Shown: positions 1-8,068 of the stretch, one piece after another
How the letters are laid out: every line of letters starts with the position of its first letter
Numbering within the stretch: the first letter of the stretch is position 1
Source: Oleispira antarctica RB-8
Lineage (GTDB): Bacteria > Pseudomonadota > Gammaproteobacteria > Pseudomonadales > Oceanobacteraceae
Assembly (NCBI GenBank): GCA_000967895.1
Contig: FO203512.1
Location: 3,409,531-3,473,530, forward strand
Length of the DNA: 64,000 nucleotides
Direction: 5' to 3'
Notes under the pieces: generated by a model
Database searches by the model: none
Seen by the model: the letters and a program-made list of their open reading frames with translations, nothing else
Told to the model about the DNA's origin: nothing
Translations under genes and position numbers: made by a program

Positions 1-8
1 TATTTACC

Positions 9-386
9 TCAATCAGGTAAAGCACAATAAATTTTTATCAATACACTGTAGTCTCCAATTATTTTATTGCTCGTGGCTAAGGGAAACTTCGATTTTTCGC
101 CTTCAAATATTAACTTAGCGGTTAATAATCGTGATTCATAACCATCCATCACAAGATTAGATGAGTATTCGGAAATTAAAGACCGGCACCCGCATTCTGA
201 TGATGGTTTTATTATTTGATTTGAAACTTCTAAAATTGGCATACCATCAACATAAAAGATTTCAGAAGCTTTTATATTTATACAACTTGATAATTTATTT
301 TCTATTACAATTTCTTTACTAGTAATTGCCTGCGAATAAACAGGAATCAATGATAGTAACAATAAGCTATATTTTAGTACCGCCAT
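9..386 (-). CDS. Secreted immunity-like protein (DUF2195-like)
   Basis: A 125-residue protein with a clear Sec signal peptide (hydrophobic residues 5-18, cleavage after SQA near residue 20), so it is periplasmic. The mature part has cysteines at about 35, 65, 67 and 121, including a CGC pair, which suggests disulfides. It starts inside the 3' end of the L,D-transpeptidase-like fragment at 367-588 (20-base overlap), so the two are translationally coupled. Length, signal peptide and the ECGCRS-type motif recall the DUF2195 family, which I recall as periplasmic immunity to Tlde1-type effectors; this is memory of the family, not a search. An immunity role is inferred from position and localisation. 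Confidence 0.6.
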   Translation of the reverse strand: MAVLKYSLLLLSLIPVYSQAITSKEIVIENKLSSCINIKASEIFYVDGMPILEVSNQIIKPSSECGCRSLISEYSSNLVMDGYESRLLTAKLIFEGEKSKFPLATSNKIIGDYSVLIKIYCALPD

Positions 387-588
387 TGGTTGCGACTCCT
401 TTTTTATACTTAACCTTTATGATTATCATATTTTTTCTAGTCGTTATATTAAAGTCACGCAAAAGAGGAAAAATTCTTGGCTCAACCTCAATACATCCAC
501 GACTATAACCCTTAGTTGAATCATGAATATAAAAACATCCTCTCATAACAGGACTGCATCTAGATTTAGTTGCGAGATATACAGCCAC
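367..588 (-). pseudogene. C-terminal remnant of L,D-transpeptidase-like effector (DUF2778/Tlde1 type)
   Basis: Opens with GTG at 588; an in-frame TGA lies at 598-600, so only 73 codons remain. The peptide carries the catalytic end of a YkuD/DUF2778-type fold: FYIHD, then eight residues later SRGCIEV with the presumed nucleophilic cysteine, then a basic strand ending IIIKVKY. Intact family members are about 150-200 residues and have an N-terminal half that I cannot find in any frame upstream before rnpB. It is therefore best read as a decayed type VI secretion-type peptidoglycan effector left beside its immunity gene. A short functional cassette is possible but unlikely. No other secretion gene is visible in the window. 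Confidence 0.55.
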
Positions 589-709
589 TTGTAATGCTCA
601 TATCAGTAACATTGCTTATTTATAATTCTATAGTGATTTTTAGTATCAAACGCCTTATTTATCAAGAACTGTTATGGACAATCATGCGCCCTTTCACTTT
701 ATTACAGGC

Positions 710-742
710 AAAAAAAATCCCCTCATGAAAACATGAGGGGAT
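710..742 (-). terminator. Rho-independent terminator of rnpB
   Basis: Perfect inverted repeat (CCCCTCATG / CATGAGGGG, loop TTTT read on the minus strand) followed by a run of eight U. It lies just past the 3' end of the RNase P RNA. Confidence 0.9.
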
Positions 743-750
743 TTTAGTAA

Positions 751-1115
751 CTGGTGGAGACGCCAGTAAGCCGGGTTTTGTCGAGGACAATCATTCATCT
801 AGGCCTGAAATTGCTCGCAGGCTCAAGCGATCTACCCGCTCTCAACGTGGGCCACGCCATAAGAGAGCCTATTTGATCTTGCTCCGGGTGGAGTTTACCC
901 TGCAACCAACTGTTACCAGTGGTCCGGTGCGCTCTTACCGCACCCTTTCAGCCTTACCTGTGCTCGCGAACGAGTCATCGGCGGTCTTCTCTCTGCTGCA
1001 CTTGTCGTCGGTTTACACCGCCCAGGCGTTACCTGGCACCCTGCCCTGTGGAGCCCGGACTTTCCTCCCCCTTTAGTACAAGTACTAAAAGCGACGATTG
1101 CCTAGGCATCTCCGG
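751..1115 (-). ncRNA. rnpB: RNase P RNA (type A)
   Basis: The catalytic RNA of RNase P, which matures tRNA 5' ends. On the minus strand it contains the conserved GAGGAAAGTCCGGGC block (complement of 1053-1067) followed by the CUCCACAGGGCAG region, and ends in the conserved ...GCUUACUGG segment. Helix P1 can be drawn directly: GGAGATGCC (complement of 1105-1113) pairs with GGCGTCTCC (complement of 756-764) with one G-U pair, which fixes both ends to within a few bases. The length of about 365 nt fits bacterial type A RNA. Its own promoter lies immediately upstream and a strong terminator follows. Open frames across this interval are shadows. Confidence 0.96.
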
Positions 1116-1120
1116 CGCGG

Positions 1121-1149
1121 ATAATACCAGAGCATGAGGCAAAAAAGAA
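1121..1149 (-). promoter_or_regulatory. Sigma-70-type promoter of rnpB
   Basis: The minus strand reads TATTAT at 1121-1126, about 7 bases before the expected RNA start (~1114). A weak -35 (TTCTTT) lies 16 bases further up. Confidence 0.6.
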
Positions 1150-1169
1150 GGCATCTTCTATGGGTTATT

Positions 1170-2156
1170 CTATCTCTGCATTTTCGTTTTGTATTGTTTG
1201 GGCGAGGTGCCCGATTCGGTAACGAAAAAGTGGTTAAACGAGCTTTGTTCTTTAAAGCCCAGCAACTGGCTAATCTGTACGATACTCAGGTTTGAATATT
1301 GAAGGTAATCGTAAGCTTGTTGCAGCCTAACGGTAGTCAAAATTTGCTGAAAGCTCATCTTTTGTAATTTGAGTTTGCGCTGCAAACTGCGCTCACTGAT
1401 TCCTAGCATGGCGGCTATTTGTGAAACTTTTGGGTTATGAATCAGGGTGTGTTCTAAATGCTGCTTCACTTGATCAACAAGGCTGTCTGCCTTGATCGAT
1501 TGTGATGGCAGCTGGCGCGTTTCTTTCAGCGGCCAAGCCAATACTTCTGCTGCAATCACTAAGCTATTGGTTTTTTGGCCAAACAAACATGCCGCATGCA
1601 GCCCTTGTTGATACATTTTTTCTTGGTAGTCGCTGGGTTTGTCGTGAATAAAGGTGACTTCACGCACGGGCATTAATCGGCCAGTGAGCTGCTGAGCCAA
1701 GTGAATGATACCCGCTAAAACACTTTCGGCTACTAATCTGGCGGCTTTATGTTGCTGATATTGAGCGCGCCAAATTAGGCGAATATTTTGCCCCTCAACC
1801 TGTATTCGAGAATCGCCCAAGCGATGTACTAAACGCTCTAAAACAATCACCTGTTGCAAGGCTTGCGATAAGGTTAACGATTGCGATTGAGTATTCGCCA
1901 GCGCTTGCCCCAGCACATCAAAATTCGCCAACCCCGCGTATTGCCCGATGCGAATACCTAAGTGACCATCACGCAGCAGCTGGCTACCGTTTAGCAATAA
2001 ATTCAAATATCGCTCTGTGGTAATCGTGGTTGGCGGCTCTAGCATCCATAAATCGCTAACGCCTATGGCATCGGCTAGCAACGAAAGTCGGCCGCCTTGC
2101 TGCAAAAACGCTTTTAAGGCGGGCTGAATGTAGGCTGCAATTACAAAACCTGTCAT
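1170..2156 (-). CDS. AraC-family transcriptional regulator (Arabinose_bd type)
   Basis: About 328 residues from the ATG at 2156. The open frame extends upstream to 2378 but that extension is low-complexity and overlaps the divergent gene, so the shorter start is preferred. The N-terminal ~200 residues (from MTGFVIAAYIQPAL) match the ligand-sensing Arabinose_bd layout of OruR-like regulators. The C-terminal ~100 residues form the double helix-turn-helix, with LGISERSLQRKLK in the first HTH and ISQLLGFKEQSSFNHFF in the second. It is divergent from a metallo-hydrolase/hydroxylase pair, and the intergenic region holds a 21-bp-spaced direct repeat typical of AraC operators, so it probably activates that pair. 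The ligand is unknown. Confidence 0.88.
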   Translation of the reverse strand: MTGFVIAAYIQPALKAFLQQGGRLSLLADAIGVSDLWMLEPPTTITTERYLNLLLNGSQLLRDGHLGIRIGQYAGLANFDVLGQALANTQSQSLTLSQALQQVIVLERLVHRLGDSRIQVEGQNIRLIWRAQYQQHKAARLVAESVLAGIIHLAQQLTGRLMPVREVTFIHDKPSDYQEKMYQQGLHAACLFGQKTNSLVIAAEVLAWPLKETRQLPSQSIKADSLVDQVKQHLEHTLIHNPKVSQIAAMLGISERSLQRKLKLQKMSFQQILTTVRLQQAYDYLQYSNLSIVQISQLLGFKEQSSFNHFFVTESGTSPKQYKTKMQR

Positions 2157-2198
2157 TGGTTGATGCTCACATTTAGCCTTCTCATATTTAGTCCCGGA

Positions 2199-2227
2199 TA
2201 TGTCGTTATTTATTATATTTATGTCGT
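2199..2227 (+). promoter_or_regulatory. Candidate AraC operator (direct repeat)
   Basis: TATGTCGT occurs at 2199-2206 and again at 2220-2227, exactly 21 bp apart (two helical turns). A TATTAT -10-like box follows at 2259-2264 with no good -35, as expected for an activator-dependent promoter of the gene starting at 2326. Confidence 0.5.
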
Positions 2228-2325
2228 CTTTAAGCAATATAAACGCATTTACGCAGAGTATTATCAATGGGTAAGCAACAATAATTATAAAAAATCTTAA
2301 TAAAAAGACTGCGTAGGTACACTTC

Positions 2326-3432
2326 ATGAATAGCCAAGTTAATTCCATTACGAAAGAACGCCTTGAAGACAGCATCATTAAACCGATCAGTCACTTTAAC
2401 CAAGCAAGAACGTGTCATACCGCGCATTATCGCTTGGATGAAATGCGTAAGGCGGCGGTTAGCTTTCGCGAAGATATGCTGGCGAAACCACAGGTTAAGT
2501 TTTATCGCAGCATGGAGCTGATTCGGGTTCCGTACCCAAGTAAGTATGCGTTTTTAAACTGCAATGTGATTCCCATGCCGTTTATTCATATTTTGAATCG
2601 TTTGTTTGTGGTGCAGGTTGAGACGGAAGAAGGTTTGAAAACTATTCTATTATCGCCGTCTGATACCGAGGCCAATGCTGAAACGCCTTACTTCAAAAAA
2701 ATCACCGATAAAGCGGGCCCAGCAAAAGGCTTATTGAAAAAATTCATCGCACCTGAAATCAATAGCGTTGAAGGGTGTTTAAAGCAATTAAATCTTAAAC
2801 CCGAAGACATTGATTACATCAGCTACGACCATTTGCATACGCAAGATATTCGCCAGTGGCTTGGCGATGATAAGCAGCCCGGTTTATTACCCAACGCAAA
2901 ACTTTTGGTCATGAAAGATGAGTGGGAGTCGGCTAATAATTTAATGGCACCGCAGCTTGATTGGTATTGTCCCAATGGTTTGAAAGGCGTACCAGAAGAT
3001 CGCATTATTCAGTTAGACGGCGATGTGATGATTGGTGAAGGTTTAGCGCTTATTCGCACCCCTGGCCATACTGATGGCAATCATTCTTTTGTTGCACATA
3101 CGCCTGAAGGTTTGAAGGTGACCAGCGAAAATGGTGTTGGCCCTGATTGTTATGCGCCTGAACATTCGCGCATTCCGGGTTTGAAAAAATACGCGAAGCA
3201 AACGGGTATGGAAGTGATTTTAAATGGTAATACGTTAGAGGCGGGTTTAGATCAGTATATTTCTATGATCGTTGAAAAAACCATTGCGGGCAATCACCCT
3301 GATTATACTGAGTTTCCTAATATGGCGAATTCTTCTGAGCTAACAGGCTATTGGGGATTTCCCGGTTATAAGCCGACGGTGACGTATGGTGATTTGAATT
3401 TTGGTACGTTGACGACAAACTTTAATAAATAG
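2326..3432 (+). CDS. Metallo-beta-lactamase-fold hydrolase
   Basis: A 368-residue soluble protein with no signal peptide. It shows metal-binding signatures of the MBL fold: H169-L-H171-T-Q-D174 within SYDHLHTQDIRQWLG (a variant of HxHxDH), and H248 in TPGHTDGN. A long N-terminal extension of ~60 residues precedes the fold. The substrate cannot be read from the sequence; lactonase, thioesterase or phosphodiesterase activities all occur in this superfamily. It is followed by a membrane-bound di-iron hydroxylase and faces an AraC regulator, so the pair probably handles one lipid-like or lactone-like compound. That is inference. Confidence 0.8.
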   Translation: MNSQVNSITKERLEDSIIKPISHFNQARTCHTAHYRLDEMRKAAVSFREDMLAKPQVKFYRSMELIRVPYPSKYAFLNCNVIPMPFIHILNRLFVVQVETEEGLKTILLSPSDTEANAETPYFKKITDKAGPAKGLLKKFIAPEINSVEGCLKQLNLKPEDIDYISYDHLHTQDIRQWLGDDKQPGLLPNAKLLVMKDEWESANNLMAPQLDWYCPNGLKGVPEDRIIQLDGDVMIGEGLALIRTPGHTDGNHSFVAHTPEGLKVTSENGVGPDCYAPEHSRIPGLKKYAKQTGMEVILNGNTLEAGLDQYISMIVEKTIAGNHPDYTEFPNMANSSELTGYWGFPGYKPTVTYGDLNFGTLTTNFNK

Positions 3433-3614
3433 TTCGTCACAACTAAAATCTGAGCAAAGAAATTTAATAATAACAAAAAATGTAAGAAAGAATTATTGAG
3501 TATTACTAGAACAAGTGTGGGAGCCATAGAGGGCGAGCTCAAGCCTACAAGGAAGTATTTACGGCGTCTTGTGGAAGAAATACTCAATCATGCTTTCGAT
3601 TTCAAGGATTACTT

Positions 3615-4442
3615 ATGGATTTATTCTCATACTGGCACGGCTTTTATAACGACCCCTGGTTTTGGCAATTTCCGATGGCAACGCTGGCGATTAGCATGGT
3701 GTCATTTTTAACCGTTGCTATTCCCTGGACGATTATCGCGTGGTTTGATCCGGTGTCGCTGCGCAAATATAAAATTCAGCAAAAGCCTTTTGAATTTGAA
3801 AAATTCTTTTGGCCTTCCATCGCCCGCATAATCATCAACAACCTTATTTTAATTGGCGTGCTTATTATTAGTTGGCCATTATTAAAACTAACAGGTGTGC
3901 ATAATACTGAATTGCCAGTGTGGTATATCATCATCGCACAATTGCTGTTCTTTGTGCTGTTTGATGATTTTATGTATTACTGGATGCATCGTTACATGCA
4001 TGAAAATAAATGGTTATTAAAAAATATCCACAGCGTGCATCATCGCATTCGCAATACCTGCGGTATTAATGGCAACTACATGCATTGGATTGAATATGTA
4101 TTAACCGCGAGTTTAACCTTGCTAGGCCCCATTTTGATTGGCGCGCATATTTATGTGATTTGGATCTGGGTAATTATTCGTCAGTTTGAAGGCGCTGATG
4201 GTCATATTGGTTATGACATTCCTTGGAACCCCGCGCACTACTTCCCTGTGTATGAAGGCCCTGTTTATCATGATTTTCATCATGCAAAATTCAAAGGCAA
4301 TTACGCGGGGTTTTTGCCGTATTTAGATAAGTACCTGGGGAAGACCCACATACCGGCTTATTTGAATTATCTTAAAAAGAAGAAAGAAGGCTTAACGCCG
4401 GTTGAAATTGAAGAGCAAGGCAAAAGAAATAAAAAGAAATAA
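3615..4442 (+). CDS. Sterol desaturase / fatty acid hydroxylase family protein
   Basis: A 275-residue integral membrane di-iron oxygenase. The histidine clusters of the family are all visible: H125-x3-H129 (HRYMH), H139-x2-H142-H143 (HSVHH), H197 and H219-x2-H222-H223 (HDFHH). Hydrophobic spans lie near 20-45, 73-92, 102-120 and 162-188. An AGGA ribosome site sits 6 bases before the ATG. Family members insert oxygen into or desaturate sterols, fatty acids or carotenoids; the substrate is unknown here. It lies 182 bp after the MBL hydrolase and is probably co-transcribed with it. The 3' end runs into a 10-bp tandem repeat that supplies the stop codon. Confidence 0.85.
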   Translation: MDLFSYWHGFYNDPWFWQFPMATLAISMVSFLTVAIPWTIIAWFDPVSLRKYKIQQKPFEFEKFFWPSIARIIINNLILIGVLIISWPLLKLTGVHNTELPVWYIIIAQLLFFVLFDDFMYYWMHRYMHENKWLLKNIHSVHHRIRNTCGINGNYMHWIEYVLTASLTLLGPILIGAHIYVIWIWVIIRQFEGADGHIGYDIPWNPAHYFPVYEGPVYHDFHHAKFKGNYAGFLPYLDKYLGKTHIPAYLNYLKKKKEGLTPVEIEEQGKRNKKK

Positions 4443-4490
4443 AAAGAAATAAAAAGAAATAAAAAGAAATAAAAAGAAATAAAAAGAATA
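4421..4490 (+). repeat. 10-bp tandem repeat over a stop codon
   Basis: Five perfect copies of AAAAAGAAAT (4431-4480), flanked by a one-mismatch copy (4421-4430) and a degenerate one (4481-4490). The unit contains TAA and its length is not a multiple of three, so a stop appears in every frame within three units. The hydroxylase gene stops at 4440-4442 inside it. Confidence 0.95.
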
Positions 4491-4495
4491 TTGAA

Positions 4496-4523
4496 AACCA
4501 CAGAGATAAATTTCTCTGTGGTT
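4496..4523. terminator. Hairpin between convergent genes
   Basis: Perfect 11-bp inverted repeat AACCACAGAGA / TCTCTGTGGTT with a 6-base loop. It lies between two convergent genes and the A-rich left flank gives a U-rich tail on the minus strand, so it may terminate both. Confidence 0.6.
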
Positions 4524-4579
4524 AAGTCATTTTCTGCTTATTTTGTTCTTTATTTTTCCTCTACACCACACGGCGTATA

Positions 4580-6055
4580 TTACCGCGCTGCTGATTTCAT
4601 TAACTGCACATAAAACTCTGTCGCTTTTACCATATTGCCAATACTCAGCCTTTCGTTCGTGCCGTGGAATCCTGCAACATCTTCGGCGTGTATCGACATC
4701 GGGTTAAAGCGATAATTGTCGATTGCTACGTCTTCATATTTTCGGCTATCGGTTGCAGCAATGGTTAATCCTGGTGTAACGGCTATTTCGCCATGCACAT
4801 GCTTGGCAATCGCTGCGATCTTTTGAAAGCCTGCGTTATCGTAATCAGATACTTGCGATGCTGGCGAGCCTTCTATCATACTCACGGTTACTCGCGGGTC
4901 ATTAATAGATTGCGTTACATGCTCAACAACAGACTCAATCGAATCACTTGGGTGCAATCTAAAATTAATAATGGCGCGGGCATTAATCGGTAATATGTTG
5001 GCTTTAATACTGCCCGACAACATAGTCGGCGCAATCGTTGTTCTTAACATGGCATTACCGCCTGCGGATTCTGCTAGTTTATGTTCGATTAAGCCTGAAA
5101 ATAGCCATTTATTAGCAAACAATACTCGTTGTATAAAAGGCATGTGCGGCGCAAGGTGATCAAACATATCTCCTGTTACTCCCTCCAGAGAGCCTTCAAG
5201 TGGGCTGTTTTGCAGATTGTGTATCGCCGTACTTAATATACCAACGGCGGTATGCCCTTTTGGCATTGAGCTGTGTCCGCCCTCGGAAGAGACTTTCAGT
5301 TCTAAATTCATAAAGCCTTTTTCAGCCACGTTAATGCTGGCAACCGGTTTAGCTACGCCTGGAATCAAACCATTTAAAACAAACGAGCCTTCATCTAAAG
5401 ACCACATCGGTTGAACGCTATTCGCTTTCATCCATTCAACAATGCCCGCTGCACCTTGTTCAGAGCCTATTTCTTCATCATGAGTCGCCGCCACATAAAT
5501 GGTGCGCTTTGGCACAAAATTCTGCTCAATTAAAACAGTCAATGCTTCTAACATAGCAATCACTGCACTTTTATCATCCAGCGTGCCGCGCCCCCATATA
5601 TGAAGGTCGTCGATCACTCCGGCAAATGGTGGATGCGTCCAAACGGCTTCTGTACCTGGAATCACTGGCACCACATCATAATGCCCCGATAACAAAACCG
5701 GAGGCAGTGAAAGATCTTGCCCTTGCCATTGATACAGTAAGGTAAATTCATTAATGCGTATCAGCTTTAGCTTGGCATGAACCTTAGGGTATGTTTTAGC
5801 CAACCAATCAATAAACGCGGTAAATTCTGCGTAGTTAATCTCTGTTTGGTTTTGCTGAGAAATGGTTTTAAAGGCCACAGCTTGCGATAAATGTTGGCTA
5901 ATTTTTTTGCTATCCAGTTCGACGTTTTCATAGACAGCGGCTGTAGTAGCTCCTACAGCACTCTCTAACGACATAGACAGCGTACGAAAAAGCAATATTA
6001 ATATCAGTAAGGCCAACGCAATAAGTAGGCTCGTTATTATCTTTTTTATTGGCAT
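4580..6055 (-). CDS. M20-family metallopeptidase (PM20D1/carboxypeptidase-like)
   Basis: A 491-residue zinc peptidase. An N-terminal hydrophobic segment (8-24) anchors or exports it. The M20 metal ligands and catalytic acid are recognisable: H125 in LLSGHYDVVP, D160 in GRGTLDDKSA, and the E194/E195 pair in ATHDEEIGSE. A dimerisation domain follows (GGHSSMPKGHTAVG) and then the C-terminal HAEDVAGFHGTNERL, which carries the last metal histidine. The family cleaves N-acyl amino acids or small peptides. It is divergent from the SulP gene across 200 bp. No functional partner is evident nearby. Confidence 0.88.
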   Translation of the reverse strand: MPIKKIITSLLIALALLILILLFRTLSMSLESAVGATTAAVYENVELDSKKISQHLSQAVAFKTISQQNQTEINYAEFTAFIDWLAKTYPKVHAKLKLIRINEFTLLYQWQGQDLSLPPVLLSGHYDVVPVIPGTEAVWTHPPFAGVIDDLHIWGRGTLDDKSAVIAMLEALTVLIEQNFVPKRTIYVAATHDEEIGSEQGAAGIVEWMKANSVQPMWSLDEGSFVLNGLIPGVAKPVASINVAEKGFMNLELKVSSEGGHSSMPKGHTAVGILSTAIHNLQNSPLEGSLEGVTGDMFDHLAPHMPFIQRVLFANKWLFSGLIEHKLAESAGGNAMLRTTIAPTMLSGSIKANILPINARAIINFRLHPSDSIESVVEHVTQSINDPRVTVSMIEGSPASQVSDYDNAGFQKIAAIAKHVHGEIAVTPGLTIAATDSRKYEDVAIDNYRFNPMSIHAEDVAGFHGTNERLSIGNMVKATEFYVQLMKSAAR

Positions 6056-6166
6056 GTAAAACGCTCTTAATTATTTTTATATGAGATTAAAATGTCGCAC
6101 ACGAACCTTTTCATAAAGGCATGTGACCCAAGCATGTATATAAAGAAATCTATCTAACAAATAGAT

Positions 6167-6212
6167 AAAGTAAATCGATAAAAACGCTAACGTCGATACC
6201 ACGATTTACTTT
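6167..6212. promoter_or_regulatory. Inverted repeat upstream of SulP gene
   Basis: AAAGTAAATCG (6167-6177) and CGATTTACTTT (6202-6212) are a perfect 11-bp inverted repeat 45 bp upstream of the ATG at 6257. It could be an operator or a leader hairpin; no upstream plus-strand gene needs a terminator here. Confidence 0.4.
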
Positions 6213-6256
6213 TACATCTGTTACACTCCATTATCAAGTTTAGTAAAGCAGATGCC

Positions 6257-8002
6257 ATGAAAACGATTCGTCTAAATACTTTTCTGCCTTTTTTAAGTTG
6301 GACTAAAAATTACAGCAAAGAGACTTTTATATGCGACAGCATTGCCGCATTAGTTGTTAGCATGATGCTGATTCCACAATCACTGGCGTACGCAACGTTG
6401 GCAGGCTTGCCGCCTCAGGCAGGGTTATACGCCAGTTTACTGCCACTACTGGCCTATGCTTTATTAGGCTCTAGCGGCCCGCTTTCTGTAGGCCCTTTTG
6501 CGATTACATCGATAATGACCGCAACCGCACTGGCGGCTTTATTTACCCAAGCTCACTATAGCCCTGAACAAATGCTGATTGCGGCGTCTATTTTGGCATT
6601 ATTGAGCGGCTCTTTTTTGTTGGCTTTTGGGGTTTTCCGTTTTGGTTTTTTAACCAACTTTATTAGCTTTCCGGTGATCACGGGGTTTATTTCTGCATCC
6701 GCTATTATTATTGCCTCTAGCCAGCTAGGTAATATTTTAGGGTTATCGATTCATAGCGATAATTTTTTTCATACTTTAGAAAGTGTGATTCAACAGTTTG
6801 ATAACATTCACGCTATCACGCTGTTACTCTCCGCTTTTCTGGTTCTGTTTTTATACGCCATGCCTAAACTCTTACGCGCTGTAATTTACAAAATTAGCAA
6901 ACATGATTTATTAGCTGATAGCTTAAGTAAAATCACTCCTGTATTAGCTATTATTCTTTCTTCTTTTTCGGTATATGCTTTTGATTTGACGCAGTATGGA
7001 ATTTCTATAGTCGGTGATATTCCAGCAGGATTACCGAGTATTTCTATTCCTAACTGGCAAGCACTAGAACTTGATCAACAAGATTGGGAAGGTTTATTAA
7101 ACTCGGCGCTATTAATTAGTATCATCGGTTTTATTAGTTCGCTATCGGCGGCGCAAACATTCGCGGCCAAACAACGACAGCGCATTAATCCCAATCAAGA
7201 AGCCATTGCATTGGGTGTCGCCAACTTATCTGCGGGTTTAAGTTCTGCATTTCCAGTATCTGCGAGCTTGTCACGATCAGCGGTCAGTTTTAATGCCGGA
7301 GCAAAAACCCCAGCCGCTAGCGCCTTAACTGCTATTGGTATTTTTCTTTGCTGCTTATTTCTGACACCTTATTTATATTACCTACCCATCGTCACTCTGG
7401 CGGCGATGATATTGCTAGCAGTTATTTCTTTATTTGATTTGGCGGCTATAAAACGTACTTTTTCTTACAGCCTTAAAGATTTTTCTGCATTGGTTATTAC
7501 GTTCGTACTGACATTAACTCAAGGATTAGAGTGGGGGTTAATTGTGGGCATTGCCGTGTCGATTGCATTGCATTTACATCGTTCAAGCTCTCCTCATGTT
7601 GCCATACTGGGGCTTGTACCGAATACCGAACACTTTCGCAATATAGAGCGACATAGTGTTATCACTAATAATGCCATATTGTCATTGCGTATTGATGCCA
7701 GTTTATATTTTGCTAACGCACGATTTTTAGAAGATAAAATTAATCAATTAGTCGCTCAATCGCCAGAAGCTAAACATATAATTTTAACCTGTTCAGCCAT
7801 TAACGATATTGATGCGAGTGCAGTAGAAAGCTTGATCGCCGTTAATCAGTATTTAAAAGAAGCAGGAATTGAATTTCATTTATCAGAAGTGAAAGGGCCT
7901 GTTATGGACCGTTTAAAACACAGTGAGTTTATCGATAAGCTAACGGGGAAGATTTATCTAAGTCATCATCAGGCTTGGTCTGACTTAGTATCGAAAGACT
8001 AA
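6257..8002 (+). CDS. SulP-family anion transporter with STAS domain
   Basis: A 581-residue inner-membrane transporter of the SLC26/SulP family. The membrane domain opens with the signature MMLIPQSLAYATLAGLPPQAGLYAS and the later FPVSASLSRSAVSFNAGA. A cytoplasmic STAS domain occupies roughly residues 460-575 (ending ...LTCSAINDIDASAVESL...). Family substrates are sulfate, bicarbonate or other anions; the sequence alone does not settle which. It is a single-gene unit with an inverted repeat in front and a weak hairpin behind. A second, divergent SulP gene lies at 51909-53480. Confidence 0.92.
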   Translation: MKTIRLNTFLPFLSWTKNYSKETFICDSIAALVVSMMLIPQSLAYATLAGLPPQAGLYASLLPLLAYALLGSSGPLSVGPFAITSIMTATALAALFTQAHYSPEQMLIAASILALLSGSFLLAFGVFRFGFLTNFISFPVITGFISASAIIIASSQLGNILGLSIHSDNFFHTLESVIQQFDNIHAITLLLSAFLVLFLYAMPKLLRAVIYKISKHDLLADSLSKITPVLAIILSSFSVYAFDLTQYGISIVGDIPAGLPSISIPNWQALELDQQDWEGLLNSALLISIIGFISSLSAAQTFAAKQRQRINPNQEAIALGVANLSAGLSSAFPVSASLSRSAVSFNAGAKTPAASALTAIGIFLCCLFLTPYLYYLPIVTLAAMILLAVISLFDLAAIKRTFSYSLKDFSALVITFVLTLTQGLEWGLIVGIAVSIALHLHRSSSPHVAILGLVPNTEHFRNIERHSVITNNAILSLRIDASLYFANARFLEDKINQLVAQSPEAKHIILTCSAINDIDASAVESLIAVNQYLKEAGIEFHLSEVKGPVMDRLKHSEFIDKLTGKIYLSHHQAWSDLVSKD

Positions 8003-8021
8003 AATAACGAAAGATATAAAC

Positions 8022-8046
8022 CACAGGGAAGACCCACTCCCCTGTG
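8022..8046. terminator. Weak hairpin between convergent genes
   Basis: CACAGGG (8022-8028) pairs with CCCTGTG (8040-8046) between the SulP and rsmI stops. There is no strong U run. It resembles the CCACAG hairpin at 4496. Confidence 0.4.
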
Positions 8047-8068
8047 ATTAAGCGCTTGTTCTTTTAAG

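Noticed and set aside
873-1137. Two plus-strand open frames of 67 and 72 codons
   Set aside because: They lie inside the RNase P RNA and are explained by its conserved sequence.
2157-2378. 74-residue N-terminal extension of the AraC regulator
   Set aside because: It is hydrophobic low-complexity sequence, overlaps the divergent gene and covers the probable operator.
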